64,000 nucleotides of DNA from Xanthomonas hortorum pv. cynarae (GTDB lineage: Bacteria; Pseudomonadota; Gammaproteobacteria; Xanthomonadales; Xanthomonadaceae), in NCBI RefSeq assembly GCF_002939985.1, contig NZ_MDFM01000022.1, positions 1 through 64,000 of the forward strand, written 5' to 3'. The notes below the pieces were generated by a model. It made no database searches. It worked only from the letters and a program-made list of their open reading frames with translations, and was not told the origin of the DNA. How positions within the stretch are numbered: the stretch's first letter is position 1; every line of letters starts with the position of its first letter. The position numbers and the translations under genes are program-made. Below are positions 45,235 to 56,618 of the stretch, piece after piece.

Positions 45235-45567
45235 CTAGTGTGGCGCAACCTTGGAAAACACATTGATCACCACTGCCCCAGCCGCGATCAACCCCATACC
45301 CAGCATCGCCGGTGCATCCAGCCGTTGCCCGTGGAGTGCCCACGCCACCAGCGAAATCAGCACGATGCCCGCGCCCGACCACAGGGCGTAGGCGATGCCG
45401 ACCGGGATGACACGCAATGTGAGCCCCAGAAAATAAAACGAAATGCCGTAGCCGAGCACCGTCAGCAGCGATGGCCACAAGCGCGTGAAGCCTTCGCTGG
45501 ATTTGAGCGCCGAGGTCGCGGTGACTTCTGCGCAGATTGCCACCGCCAGGAACACCCAGTTCTTCAT
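45235..45567 (-). CDS. small multidrug resistance (SMR/EmrE-like) transporter
   Basis: 110 residues with four transmembrane segments. The start at 45567 ([15 protein letters not shown]) places the essential membrane Glu at position 14, as in Emr[19 protein letters not shown] and [21 protein letters not shown] are family signatures. It functions as a dimeric proton/cation antiporter. Longer upstream readings are unsupported. It stands alone, divergent from the methyltransferase gene. Confidence 0.93.
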   Translation of the reverse strand: MKNWVFLAVAICAEVTATSALKSSEGFTRLWPSLLTVLGYGISFYFLGLTLRVIPVGIAYALWSGAGIVLISLVAWALHGQRLDAPAMLGMGLIAAGAVVINVFSKVAPH

Positions 45568-45854
45568 CGCTGCCACCTTGTCGTCCGCAATCCGGCGACC
45601 ATAACCGCCAGCGCCGGCTTGCATGCAAGCGCGCAGCTGTGAGCCATCGCAGACATGGTCGCTTGCTGCAAGCCAGCCAAGCGTGGTGCCACAGGCTGCC
45701 ATGCGTAGACGTCCGCAGACGTGCATCGGCAAGGTTTTGCCGTAGCATGCGCGGGCAGCAAGCAGCTCCTGCGCCGCGTCCGGCCTTTCTGGCACCGTTG
45801 CGCGCATTCTTTTCCGCGCCAGTGCCTTCGTCTGGCGACCCATGCGATATCACC

Positions 45855-46529
45855 ATGCCGGGCTACCAGACCCAGATTCACGAGTTGACCTTCGGGCAAC
45901 TGACCTACGTCATTCGCGCACTGGCCGACAAGCAGCAGTACGCCGATCCCGATGAAAGCGCAGCTGACGCGGGCATTTCGTCCGCGCAGTGGAGTCTGTT
46001 CGGCCAAGTCTGGCCGGCCGGGCAACTGCTGGCCGAAGCGATGGCCACGCGCCCGATCGAAGGCAGACGCATCCTCGAACTCGGTTGCGGCTTGGGGCTG
46101 GCGAGTCTGGTGCTGCGCAGGCGCGGCGCCGACGTCGTCGCCAGCGATCACCACCCGCTGGCCGAAGTGTTTCTGGCCTACAACGCTGCGCTCAATGCGC
46201 TGGAATCGGTGCCGTACCGGCGCCTGGACTGGGATACCGGCGCGCCGAACATGGGCCAGTTCGACATGATCATCGCCAGCGATGTGCTCTACGAAACCCG
46301 CCACGCCACCATGCTGGCAAAACTCATCCCCGCGCTTGCCAAGCCCTCGTGCGAGATCGTCATCAGCGACCCGGGCCGCGGTAATGCCAATGCGCTATCG
46401 CGCATGCTCGCAGACATCGGGTTTTCGCTGATTGCCGGCGATCGCCAGGCCTCGGTGCAGGTGGCCAAGGCACCGCGTCTGTTCGTCTATCGGCGCAACA
46501 TGGACAACTGGTGGCCGGCAGGCGGCTGA
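45855..46529 (+). CDS. class I SAM-dependent methyltransferase
   Basis: 224 residues from the ATG at 45855. The SAM-binding motif I is RILELGCGLGLASLVLRRRG, followed by ADVVASDHHP (motif II acidic) and FDMIIASDVLYETRH (motif IV). The FGQVWPAGQLLAEAM segment before motif I resembles the METTL21/nicotinamide-N-methyltransferase-like family, which often methylates protein lysines. Substrate unknown; no operon partner. Confidence 0.85.
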   Translation: MPGYQTQIHELTFGQLTYVIRALADKQQYADPDESAADAGISSAQWSLFGQVWPAGQLLAEAMATRPIEGRRILELGCGLGLASLVLRRRGADVVASDHHPLAEVFLAYNAALNALESVPYRRLDWDTGAPNMGQFDMIIASDVLYETRHATMLAKLIPALAKPSCEIVISDPGRGNANALSRMLADIGFSLIAGDRQASVQVAKAPRLFVYRRNMDNWWPAGG

Positions 46530-46545
46530 TCGCAGCGCTATGCCA

Positions 46546-47160
46546 TCACGGCGTCGGCGTGTACGCCGACAGCGACACCGGCTTGCGCGGGTCGGCCTTG
46601 ATCTCGGTGTGCTCACTCATCCGCATCGCATCGGCGTCAGGCCTGTCATCGGTATTCATTTCCCAGCTTTCCGTCACACGCTTGTGGAAAAAGAACCCAC
46701 CGCGCGCACGGTCGTAGCGGAAGGTGATGTAGTCGGTCCAATGCTGCCCGCACGACACGCCATTCTGTACGGTGAAATACGCGCCCTTCGCCACCAAGCC
46801 TTCTTCGCCATCCAGAAACGGATCGCACTGGCCGCCTTCGTCGGCCTTGAAGATCACCCGCGTATTGCGCCCGGCTTCGACAAAGCCACCGTCCGCGTTC
46901 GCCACCAACACCAGCAAGGTGCGTGCAGGCGCGGCGCGCCCGCTGGAGCGCAGCGCATCCAAGGTGCCTTCAGACGCGGCGCGCAGGGCCACCACATAAT
47001 CCTGCCGGCCGTCTCCAGTCAGATCCGCAGTGGCAACGCCGATCACCGTCTGCCCGGCAGGCAGCAACTTCGACGCATTCGCAGGCAGCGTGGATGCGCC
47101 ACACGGCACGGCCGCAGCCAGTGCCATTGCCATTACCAACCACCAGTGGTGTTTCGTCAT
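46546..47160 (-). CDS. secreted protein of unknown function with FG-GAP-like calcium motif
   Basis: 204 residues; signal peptide MAMALAAAVPCGA, then VIGVATADLTGDGRQDYVVAL, a D-x-[TN]-G-D-G-x-x-D calcium-binding-like motif as in FG-GAP blades. Two Cys (CDPF, SCGQHW) may form a disulfide. No catalytic motif is seen. It is convergent with the methyltransferase gene (17 bases apart). Confidence 0.75.
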   Translation of the reverse strand: MTKHHWWLVMAMALAAAVPCGASTLPANASKLLPAGQTVIGVATADLTGDGRQDYVVALRAASEGTLDALRSSGRAAPARTLLVLVANADGGFVEAGRNTRVIFKADEGGQCDPFLDGEEGLVAKGAYFTVQNGVSCGQHWTDYITFRYDRARGGFFFHKRVTESWEMNTDDRPDADAMRMSEHTEIKADPRKPVSLSAYTPTP

Positions 47161-47313
47161 TGCCGTTCCTTCGTCCGATCAAGGCCACAAGGATACCCGG
47201 CCATGCAGGCTCCTCGACCGGTGATGCGTTGCGGAGTACCACGCGCTGCAGCGCCACAGGCGACTGAGCACCACCTGCGCACAGCCAACAACTCACACAC
47301 CGTTGTGGTGGCG

Positions 47314-47580
47314 CTAGGTCTCGCGAACCCGGTATTCCTTCGGATCCAGAAACTCCGCCAGGCAGGAGCCGACGCGCAGCGCCTGCTCACGCGCATCGCC
47401 GCGATACTCGCCCTGCCCGGCGCCCTCGATCGTGGCCACTGGCGACGCGCGGTCGCGGTGGTAGACGAACGCGGTCGAGAGCCACAACGTCGCGCCAGGC
47501 GCCTGGCTTTCCAACGTCTCCACGCGGAACTCACCGCAGTACCCATGAATCAACGTGCGTCGAAGTGTCTTGTGCGTCAT
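47314..47580 (-). CDS. hypothetical protein
   Basis: 88 residues from ATG at 47580 (longer starts up to 47679 are possible). The sequence is moderately polar with balanced composition (GYCGEFRVETLESQAPGATL, AEFLDPKEYRVRET) and no recognisable domain, signal or membrane segment. The ribosome site is weak. It lies upstream of the FG-GAP-like gene on the same strand. Confidence 0.5.
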   Translation of the reverse strand: MTHKTLRRTLIHGYCGEFRVETLESQAPGATLWLSTAFVYHRDRASPVATIEGAGQGEYRGDAREQALRVGSCLAEFLDPKEYRVRET

Positions 47581-47851
47581 GCGCGCAAGTATCGCCACGC
47601 GCAGTTGAAGACGACGTGGAAGCAAAGCACTCATCGCGACAGTGCGCAGATTGATTGAGAGAGCGGCCCGCGGCGTCATTCGATTCGATCTGCAAACACG
47701 ATCCGCGACACAGCCTTATCGTCAAAGCACTCATCGACAGACACGACAAAACCGCCCGCCAATCTGTATGCAGGTCTGGCTCAAAGGAAACACAACAAGA
47801 GTCTGAAAACCCGGCTATTGCCGGAAAGCCTTGCGAATGAAGGCTTGGAAA

Positions 47852-47927
47852 TGGTGGCCGAGGACGGAATCGAACCGCCGACACGGGGATTTTCAATCCC
47901 CTGCTCTACCAACTGAGCTACTCGGCC
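47852..47927 (-). tRNA. tRNA-Phe (anticodon GAA)
   Basis: 76 bases including the encoded CCA. Read on the minus strand it begins GGCCGAGTAGCTCAGTTGG, has the anticodon loop TTGAAAA (GAA) and ends TTCGATTCCGTCCTCGGCC plus ACCA. Acceptor, D, anticodon and T stems all pair. No integrase or att duplication is seen beside it. Confidence 0.98.
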
Positions 47928-48107
47928 ACTACCTGCAACGCGATGCCTGCGTTGCGAGGACGCGCATCATAGCGAGCAGGCGCAGTTTGGGCAAGCCTTG
48001 CGCGCAACTTTGTTGCGGGCCGGTGCCGGCAGCCGGGTTTCTTGCGCCGGTTCACGCCGCGCGGCGGGTGGCATGGCCTAGCCTGCGCGCGTCCCGAGGA
48101 GATTGTC

Positions 48108-48644
48108 ATGCGCCTGCCCCGCCTGCTGCTGTCGTTCGCTTTGCTGCTGCCATTGACCGGTATTGCCCAACAGCCGATACGCGCGGTGCCGCAGCTGGAC
48201 ATCTCACGCTACGCCGGGCAGTGGCACGAGATCGCGCACCTGCCGGTCTCGTTCCAGAAGAAGTGCCGCAGCGATATCACCGCCAGCTACACCTTGCGCG
48301 ACGATGGTTTGATCGGCGTGCGTAACGGCTGCCGCACTGCCGAAGGCGCCCTGACCCAGGCCGAGGGTGTAGCGCGACCTGTCTCCGGGCAACCCGGCCA
48401 GTTGCAGGTGCGCTTCGCCCCGGAATGGCTGAGCTGGCTGCCACTGGTGTGGGCCGACTATTGGGTGATCGCGCTCGACCCGGACTACCAATGGGCGGTG
48501 GTCGGCGAGCCGGATCGCAAGTACCTGTGGATCCTGTCGCGCTCGCCACAGATGCAGCGCGCGCAGTTCGAGCAACTCAAGCGCCAGGCCACGCAGATGG
48601 GCTACGACCTGTCGCCGCTGATTGTGGCGGCGCCATTGCTGTGA
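48108..48644 (+). CDS. bacterial lipocalin (Blc-like)
   Basis: 178 residues; ATG at 48108 after GAGGAGATT. A Sec signal (LLLSFALLLPLTGIA) without a clear lipobox suggests a periplasmic or outer-membrane-associated soluble form. Lipocalin motif 1 is DISRYAGQWHEIAHLP; conserved WADYWVIALDPDYQWAVVGE and LWILSRSP follow. Blc proteins bind lysophospholipids and fatty acids in envelope maintenance. Confidence 0.92.
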   Translation: MRLPRLLLSFALLLPLTGIAQQPIRAVPQLDISRYAGQWHEIAHLPVSFQKKCRSDITASYTLRDDGLIGVRNGCRTAEGALTQAEGVARPVSGQPGQLQVRFAPEWLSWLPLVWADYWVIALDPDYQWAVVGEPDRKYLWILSRSPQMQRAQFEQLKRQATQMGYDLSPLIVAAPLL

Positions 48645-48751
48645 GTGCAGCGCCCTGACCGCACGCCCTCAGTCCCCGTTGCCGCAGCAAGGCAGCAACC
48701 GTACTGCGTAGTATTCTTGGCGCCGCCTTACCCAGCCAAGGATCCGAGTAC

Positions 48752-49228
48752 ATGCGTCGTGCCTATCGCCTTGTGATTGTGTCGCTGACCTGCGCCCTGC
48801 TGCTGAGCGCCTGCGGCGGTGCGGTGCGCCGCGTGTCCGAGCCGGCCGCCCGCATCCAGCAGCTGACCGTGCGCCCGGATGGCGCCTGGTCGGTGGACCT
48901 GCGGCTGCAGAACTACAGCAGCATCCCGATGCAGTTCGAGCGCGTGGCGCTGGAGATCTCCGCCGGCGACCAGCTGGCCGGCAAGCTCGACCAGGCCGTA
49001 GGTATTTCGATCGGCCCGGAGACCGCCGACGTGGTGACTGTCACCCTGCAGCCGACCTCGCTGGGCCGCCTCACCGTCGCCGACGTGCTCGCCAGCGGCC
49101 GCTCGCTGCCGTATACGCTCAAGGGCACGGTATGGGCGACCCCGCAGGACAAGAAGCGGCGCGATTTCGCGGTCGAGTCGCGCAATACGCTCAGCCCGGC
49201 CCCCGGCCTCAACGGCGTGCTGCGCTGA
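48752..49228 (+). CDS. LEA14/WHy-type lipoprotein
   Basis: 158 residues with lipoprotein signal (VSLTCALLLSAC, lipobox LSAC) and a beta-sandwich of the LEA-2/WHy type (WSVDLRLQNYSSIPMQFERVAL…GTVWATP). Probably a periplasmic-facing lipoprotein with stress or envelope role; its precise function is unknown. It is 37 bases before the acyl-CoA dehydrogenase gene on the same strand. Confidence 0.8.
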   Translation: MRRAYRLVIVSLTCALLLSACGGAVRRVSEPAARIQQLTVRPDGAWSVDLRLQNYSSIPMQFERVALEISAGDQLAGKLDQAVGISIGPETADVVTVTLQPTSLGRLTVADVLASGRSLPYTLKGTVWATPQDKKRRDFAVESRNTLSPAPGLNGVLR

Positions 49229-49265
49229 CGCGCACGCCTTCCCGCACTCGTTTGAAGGACTCCGC

Positions 49266-51059
<1,794 letters not shown>

Positions 51060-51091
51060 GCGACATCGCATAGCCGGGGTCTGCCGCCGTT

Positions 51092-51160
51092 GTAGGAGCG
51101 GACCTGGCCGCGACGAAGCAGCATCGAACGGAAAGACGTCGCGCCCGGGTGCGCTCCTAC
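51092..51160. repeat. GTAG-type REP palindrome
   Basis: GTAGGAGCGGACCTGGCCGC… with the complementary …CGCGCCCGGGTGCGCTCCTAC, just after the acyl-CoA dehydrogenase stop. Same family as 30715-30780. Confidence 0.93.
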
Positions 51161-51309
51161 GGCCTTCTATGCGCCCGAAGATTGCTCACTCAGCACGGCG
51201 GCATTGCGGCCGAGCCAGTACTTGATGAGCTATTCGTTGCAAGACACGCGCCAAAGCCGTTCACTGCGATACACAAACTGTCAACGATCGGGTATAAGCT
51301 GTTTTCCCG

Positions 51310-51966
51310 ATGGAGACAGACACTCACGCACGTGGTGTGATCGTCCCCGGCGGCTTCGATGCCCCGGTCGCGGGCAGCTCTGTCGCTGCGTTTCGGCAAC
51401 TTCCCGCGTTGCGCCTGCTCTCGCTCGATGCGCACGGCCGGGTGCTGGACTGGATAAACTGGCAAGACGCCGCCTGTCTGTACGCACGCGGTGCGGTCTC
51501 CTGGACGCTGGGCGAACCGTGCATGCAGATCCATGGCGGCATCTCGCGGCTGACCGGCGAGCGCAGCGTGCTGGAATTGCATCCCATCATCGCCGCGCGT
51601 GGTCACGCACGCTCGCGCGCACTGGACCCGACCCCCACGCTCAGCAACACCGCGTTGTTCGCACGCGATGCGCAGCTGTGCCTGTATTGCGGCCAGCACT
51701 TCAGCCGCCCGCAACTGACCCGCGACCACGTCTTGCCGGTGTCCAAGGGCGGCCGCGACACCTGGGAGAACGTGGTCACTGCGTGCTTCCAGTGCAACTC
51801 GCGCAAGGCCAACCGCACGCCACAACAGGCGCATATGCCGCTGCTGGCGGTGCCGTATCGGCCGAGCTGGATCGAACATCTGATCCTCTCCAACCGCAAT
51901 ATCCTCTCCGATCAGATGGCGTTCCTGCGCGCGCAGCTGCCCAAGCGCTCCAAGCTGTCGCTGTAG
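51310..51966 (+). CDS. HNH endonuclease family protein
   Basis: 218 residues. The C-terminal half is an HNH/beta-beta-alpha-metal domain: CLYCGQHF zinc knuckle, TRDHVLPVSKGGRDTWENVV (His and Asn of HNH) and ACFQCNSRKANRTP (second knuckle). The N-terminal ~110 residues are family-specific (LSLDAHGRVLDWINWQDA). It is a stand-alone gene with no restriction, phage or toxin partner nearby; DNA target unknown. The ribosome site before ATG 51310 is weak. Confidence 0.85.
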   Translation: METDTHARGVIVPGGFDAPVAGSSVAAFRQLPALRLLSLDAHGRVLDWINWQDAACLYARGAVSWTLGEPCMQIHGGISRLTGERSVLELHPIIAARGHARSRALDPTPTLSNTALFARDAQLCLYCGQHFSRPQLTRDHVLPVSKGGRDTWENVVTACFQCNSRKANRTPQQAHMPLLAVPYRPSWIEHLILSNRNILSDQMAFLRAQLPKRSKLSL

Positions 51967-52336
51967 CGCGTGTCATCCATCCCTGCGCAGATCGCGCGGG
52001 CTTGCAGGTGTTCGGGCTCAACAAGAGCGACTAAGTGGACCTGGGTCCACGCCCGAGCGATAACTTAGCAATGGGCACGCGCAAGCCAGGCATCCATCAT
52101 GCTGGCTGACGAGCACACCGTCTTTATAGCCAAGCACTCCCAGCACCTGGCGTTCGCGCGCCCAGCGTGCATTCGCACGTCCAAATGGGTGCGGCAGATT
52201 GCCGCATGCGCAGGCGTTCACCGCGCCCGGCAGCAATGGCGGCGAGCGCAGCCATCACTTCCCGCTGACAGCTGAACCGGTTTGCTTGCCGGGCCTTCGC
52301 ATGGGGAGGACAATATGGCTTCAGAACATTGACACG
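51967..52336. promoter_or_regulatory. dxs upstream region with a hairpin and a five-codon leader frame
   Basis: 370 bases. A short inverted repeat GTGGACC-TG-GGTCCAC sits at 52035-52050. At 52303-52332 a strong GGGGAGGA precedes ATG GCT TCA GAA CAT TGA, a complete five-codon frame ending four bases before the dxs ATG at 52337. An in-frame ATG at 52301 could alternatively extend Dxs. Nothing else is seen. Confidence 0.55.
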
Positions 52337-54256
52337 ATGATGATCGATTCCACCCGCTATCCGCGCCTGTCGCGCATCCAGACCCCCGACGATCTGCGCA
52401 GCTTCGACGAGGCCGAGCTCACGGCGATCGCCGAAGAACTGCGTTCCTACCTCATCGAGTCGGTGGGCAAGAGCGGCGGGCACTTCGCGGCTGGCCTGGG
52501 TGTGATCGAACTCACCGTCGCCCTGCACTACCTGTATCAGACCCCGGTCGATCAGCTGGTGTGGGACGTGGGCCATCAGACCTACCCGCACAAGATCCTC
52601 ACTGGCCGTCGCGACCAGATCCACACGGTCAAGCAGAAGGACGGCGTGGCGCCGTTTCCCAAGCGCGAAGAAAGCATCTACGACACCTTCGGCGTCGGCC
52701 ATTCGTCGACCTCGATCTCGGCCGCGCTGGGCATGGCGATCGCCGCGCAGCGCAACGGCGACGAGCGCAAGGTGGTGGCGGTGATCGGCGACGGCGCGAT
52801 GACTGCCGGCATGGTCTACGAGGCGCTCAATCACGCCGGCGGCATGGACCCGGAACCGAACCTGCTGGTGATCCTCAACGACAACCGCATGTCGATCTCC
52901 GAAGCGGTCGGCGGGCTGACCAAGATGCTGGGCCGCGCAAGCGGCAGCCGCACGCTCAACGCGATCCGCGAGGGCGGCAAGAAGATCCTCGGCGACAAGA
53001 AGAACAACCCCACCGCGCGCTTCGTGCGGCGCTGGGAAGAACACTGGAAAGGCATGTTCGTGCCGTCCACGCTGTTCGAGGAAATGGGCTTCCACTACAC
53101 CGGCCCGATCGACGGCCACGACCTGTCCAGCCTGGTTGGCGCACTGAAGACCTTGCAGACGCTCAAGGGCCCGCAGTTGCTGCACGTCATCACCACCAAG
53201 GGCAAGGGCTACGAGCTGGCCGAAGGCGACCAGATCGGCTACCACGCGGTGGGCCCGTTCGATCCGAGCAAGGGGCTGATTGCCAAGGCCGGCGCCAAGA
53301 AGCCGACCTATACCGATGTCTTCAGCGACTGGGTCTGCGACATGGCCGCGGCCGAGTCCAAGCTGCTGGTGATCACTCCGGCGATGCGCGAAGGCTCGGG
53401 CCTGGTGCGTTTCAGCAAGGAGTATCCGCAGCGCTATTTCGACGTGGCGATTGCCGAGCAGCACGCGGTCACGCTGGCCGCCGGCATGGCGACCCAGGGC
53501 GCAAAACCGGTGGTGGCGATCTACTCCACCTTCCTGCAGCGCGGCTACGACCAGCTGGTGCACGACGTAGCTGTGCAGAAGCTCGACGTGCTGTTCGCGA
53601 TCGACCGCGGCGGCGTGGTCGGCCCGGATGGCGCCACCCATGCCGGCAATCTGGATCTGAGCTTCCTGCGCTGCGTGCCGCACATGGTGGTGATGGCGCC
53701 GGCCGACGAAGCCGAGTGCCGCCAGATGCTGACCACTGGCGTGCGTTACGACGGCCCGGCGGCAGTGCGCTACCCGCGTGGCACAGGCCCGGGCAGTGCG
53801 CTCGACACATCGCTCACCACGTTGCCGATCGGCAAGGCGCAGCTGCGTCATAGCGGCGCACGCATCGCGCTGCTGGGCTTCGGCGCGAGCGTGGATGCGG
53901 CAGAAGCGGTCGGGCGCGAACTCGGCCTGACCGTGGTCAACATGCGCTTCGTCAAACCGCTCGACAAAGCCATGCTGCTGGAACTGGCCAAAAGCCACGA
54001 AGGCTTCGTCACCATCGAAGACAACGTCGTTGCCGGTGGCGCAGGTTCGGGCGTGGCAGAGCTGCTCAATGCCGAAGCGATCACCATGCCGATGCTGCAC
54101 CTGGGCCTGCCCGACAGCTTCCAGCACCACGCCAGCCGCGAAGACCTGCTGGCCGACGCTGGCATCGATCAGGCCGGTATCCGTGCCGCCGTGCTCAAGC
54201 GCTGGCCGCAGCTGATGGCCAGCAAGACGCCGTCGTTGAACGCTGCTGCGGGCTGA
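52337..54256 (+). CDS. dxs: 1-deoxy-D-xylulose-5-phosphate synthase
   Basis: 639 residues; TPP-dependent condensation of pyruvate and glyceraldehyde-3-phosphate, first step of the MEP isoprenoid pathway. TPP motif: [20 protein letters not shown]…NDN. Early catalytic-region [15 protein letters not shown] and [14 protein letters not shown], the mid [13 protein letters not shown], and C-terminal transketolase domain ([25 protein letters not shown]) are intact. The ATGATG at 52337/52340 has a poor ribosome site of its own, so coupling to the short leader frame is possible. Confidence 0.96.
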   Translation: MMIDSTRYPRLSRIQTPDDLRSFDEAELTAIAEELRSYLIESVGKSGGHFAAGLGVIELTVALHYLYQTPVDQLVWDVGHQTYPHKILTGRRDQIHTVKQKDGVAPFPKREESIYDTFGVGHSSTSISAALGMAIAAQRNGDERKVVAVIGDGAMTAGMVYEALNHAGGMDPEPNLLVILNDNRMSISEAVGGLTKMLGRASGSRTLNAIREGGKKILGDKKNNPTARFVRRWEEHWKGMFVPSTLFEEMGFHYTGPIDGHDLSSLVGALKTLQTLKGPQLLHVITTKGKGYELAEGDQIGYHAVGPFDPSKGLIAKAGAKKPTYTDVFSDWVCDMAAAESKLLVITPAMREGSGLVRFSKEYPQRYFDVAIAEQHAVTLAAGMATQGAKPVVAIYSTFLQRGYDQLVHDVAVQKLDVLFAIDRGGVVGPDGATHAGNLDLSFLRCVPHMVVMAPADEAECRQMLTTGVRYDGPAAVRYPRGTGPGSALDTSLTTLPIGKAQLRHSGARIALLGFGASVDAAEAVGRELGLTVVNMRFVKPLDKAMLLELAKSHEGFVTIEDNVVAGGAGSGVAELLNAEAITMPMLHLGLPDSFQHHASREDLLADAGIDQAGIRAAVLKRWPQLMASKTPSLNAAAG

Positions 54257-54760
54257 GGCCTGCGATAGCTAGAGCGACTTGAGGCGGCTAACAAAACCTC
54301 TCGAACGCTTTATCGATGGCGACAACGTGATGGTCGCACTCGCCTTCGTTGGACACTGGAGCGATCTCGGCAATGGCAATGCCATTGCTCGGATCGACAG
54401 GAGCCGAGCATGACCGCATCGGACGGTCGCGCCGCGCGCACTGCCCGCAACCACGCACACCGACCCTCTCGACTGGCCCTTGCCCGCCAACCGGCGCGGG
54501 ACCTTACGCGGCATGGATGCCGCGTAAGCGCCTACACGGACGTACTTGCGGCGTGTCCCGCGATGGTGGGCGGGCAAGGGCCCTGCAACCAAGCTGCAGA
54601 TCAGCCGGCTGCGCACACTTGGCAGTTTTGTGAGCCACTCTTGGATGTTCAGTCCCGGCAGGCGATTGGAGATTCGCCTGCCCGTATCAACCGCGACCCA
54701 CGCGTCGTGTTGACGCGGCTGCGCTGACGCAATGCGCGACCGATCTCGCGTGGCGACGCA
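54257..54760. other. repeat-bearing intergenic region
   Basis: About 500 bases between dxs and the convergent GT1-like gene. A single GCGGCTAACAAAAC arm lies at 54285-54298 and structured repeat copy E at 54440-54610 (listed separately). No gene is supported. Confidence 0.7.
54440..54610. repeat. structured intergenic repeat, copy E (CCCTTGCCCGCC-arm type)
   Basis: Core at 54477-54580, same orientation as copy B: arms CCCTTGCCCGCCAACC and GGTGGGCGGGCAAGGG (one mismatch), inner TTACGCGGCATGGATGCCG… hairpin and CCTACACGGACGTACTTGCG. Flanks match copies B and C. Confidence 0.88.
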
Positions 54761-56017
54761 TCAGACCTGCGGCACCACACCGGTCTGCGCAAACGCATTC
54801 ACCAGCCGCAGGATGCGTGCCTGCGCATCGATGGCGTGCAGCTCCGTTTGCAATCGATGCACGCCTGACGGCAGCTCGCTCGTGCCAAGCGCCTCGCGCA
54901 ACAGTGCCGGCAATTCGTCCAGCGCGCGCAACCACCAGGCTGCTCCGGCGACCTGCAGGCGTGCGGCGTGGTCGAACTGGTCGTAGTCCAGCGGATACAC
55001 GATCGATGGCAAACCTGCGGCGAGGCAGGCGTACAGAATGCCGGCACCGCCATGGTGCACCACCAGCGCGTAGCGATGCAGGTGCTGCGCATAGTCGACA
55101 TACGGCAGACGTTGATAGTTGCCGTGCGCCTGCTGCTGCGGCGCTGCGGTATCGCCATCGCTGAAATGAAAGATCACTTCCGGGAACTGCGGCGCCAGCG
55201 CGCGCAGCACCGCATCCATGCGGTGTTTGACCCAGTGCAGATGCGTGCCCAGCGTCACCAGCACATGCCGACGCCCGGCCACGAACTCAGGCGACGCAAC
55301 TGCCGATGGCGGCGTACACAACTGCGGCCCGACGAAGCGCACCGCCGCAGGCCAGCGCTGCGCCAACTCGAACGACGGCAGACCCAATGCCAGGATGCAC
55401 TGCGGCGAATACACCGCCTCGCTACGATCGCTGCGATACATCGCCGACAATCCGCAGGCATGCATCTGGCGCCGATAACAGACATGCACGCTTCGTTTGA
55501 ATCCACGCGTCAAACGCCGCGCGATCGCATGCCAGATCCGCTGCGTTACTGAGGTCGCCGGCAGCAGACCGCCGAAATACGCCGGAGGCCCGTCGACTGT
55601 TTCGATCACGCACGGCGACGGCATGCTGGTCCACCACGCGATGTCCATCGCCTGCGCCGCCAGTCCTGCGCTGGGCAAGGTGAAATCGACGATCACCAGG
55701 TCCGGCCTGCGCTCGCGCCAGCGCGCTTTCAGCACATCCCCCATCCGCGCCATCAACCCAAGCGCGTTGTGCAGCTGTCGACGCAAGCGCAACGGGTTGT
55801 GGCCCACCGCGTGCGGTGGGTTGGCGATCTCCAGCAACAGCCGGTCGGCTTGCGCATCCAGCACGCTGACTGCGCTCAGCCCGCATGCACGGATGCGCGC
55901 CTGCGCCGCTGGCGTGCTGATGACCTGCACCTGGTGATGCGGCGCCAGCTGACGGGCAATGGCCAGAATCGGATGCAGATGTCCGCTATATGGCGGCGCG
56001 ATCAGATCGATGCGCAT
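54761..56017 (-). CDS. GT1-like glycosyltransferase (MGT/UGT fold)
   Basis: 418 residues from the ATG at 56017, inside the end of the preceding gene (32-base overlap). GT-B fold: N-terminal IDLIAPPYSGHLHPILAIARQL, C-terminal nucleotide-sugar site VLVTLGTHLHWVKHRMDAVL and VVHHGGAGILYACLAAGLPSIVYPLDYDQFDHA, the HHGGAG signature of antibiotic, sterol and rhamnolipid-type transferases. The likely role is glycosylation of a lipidic or polyketide-like acceptor, as the last gene of a run with a KAS III, an SDR and a GT21-like enzyme. Substrate unknown. Confidence 0.85.
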   Translation of the reverse strand: MRIDLIAPPYSGHLHPILAIARQLAPHHQVQVISTPAAQARIRACGLSAVSVLDAQADRLLLEIANPPHAVGHNPLRLRRQLHNALGLMARMGDVLKARWRERRPDLVIVDFTLPSAGLAAQAMDIAWWTSMPSPCVIETVDGPPAYFGGLLPATSVTQRIWHAIARRLTRGFKRSVHVCYRRQMHACGLSAMYRSDRSEAVYSPQCILALGLPSFELAQRWPAAVRFVGPQLCTPPSAVASPEFVAGRRHVLVTLGTHLHWVKHRMDAVLRALAPQFPEVIFHFSDGDTAAPQQQAHGNYQRLPYVDYAQHLHRYALVVHHGGAGILYACLAAGLPSIVYPLDYDQFDHAARLQVAGAAWWLRALDELPALLREALGTSELPSGVHRLQTELHAIDAQARILRLVNAFAQTGVVPQV

Positions 56018-56618
56018 CTGCCCTCCCCTGCACGGCGTATTCGAGCCGCGCGATGAACGCCTGGCAATCGGCGAGCACCGCCGCATTACGCAGGTAATCC
56101 ATATGCCCGCACGCGGGCCTCAGATCGATCGCAGCACCGAACAGCGCGCGCGAGATCCAATCACGCTGCCCTTGCAACACGCGCAACTGTGCGAACGAGG
56201 CAGGTGCGTTACAGACCGGACCGTAGGCAAACACTGCCAGGCGCGTACGTAGTGCCTGCGGAAGCTGCAGCGCGGTGAGTAACTGCAGGCCGCAACTGCC
56301 CGCCAGCACTACCGTGATCGGCGCCCGCTCCAATAGCGCCATAACACGCATGCGATCGGCATCCACGATACGTGCGGCGCGTGCGGCCAGGTACTGCCGC
56401 GCGTTGGAGAGACTGGCGCGCCAGAGCGGCATGCGTCGATGCACAGCGCTATCAGGGCGATACGGATAATTGCAGTCGATCAGTTGCCGGCCCCGGCCTT
56501 GCAGCTGCTGCAAGAAGTGCTGCTGTTCCATGCTCAATGCGCAGCGCTGCGGATCGCTTTGCCCGGTAAGGAAGGCGATATGCAGCGTAGCGCTGTCAAT
56601 CGGCACGGAAACGCCCAT
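55986..56618 (-). CDS. small alpha/beta-hydrolase-like protein, function unknown
   Basis: 210 residues from the ATG at 56618, overlapping the GT21-like gene by 23 bases and the GT1-like gene by 32. Features: LHIAFLTGQSDPQRCALS near the N-terminus and ITVVLAGSCGLQLLTALQ, where AGSCG is similar to but not a canonical GxSxG elbow; ACGHMDYLRN offers a possible His. I do not recognise the family. Its tight packing indicates co-translation with both glycosyltransferases. A missing acyl-transfer or thioesterase-like step is one possibility. Confidence 0.65.
   Translation of the reverse strand: MGVSVPIDSATLHIAFLTGQSDPQRCALSMEQQHFLQQLQGRGRQLIDCNYPYRPDSAVHRRMPLWRASLSNARQYLAARAARIVDADRMRVMALLERAPITVVLAGSCGLQLLTALQLPQALRTRLAVFAYGPVCNAPASFAQLRVLQGQRDWISRALFGAAIDLRPACGHMDYLRNAAVLADCQAFIARLEYAVQGRADAHRSDRAAI

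Noticed and set aside
47852..47927. tRNA-Phe as an integration site of a genomic island
   Set aside because: No integrase, no duplicated tRNA 3' end and housekeeping genes on both sides.
51310..51966. HNH protein as part of a defence or phage module
   Set aside because: No restriction, methylase, toxin or phage genes adjoin it.
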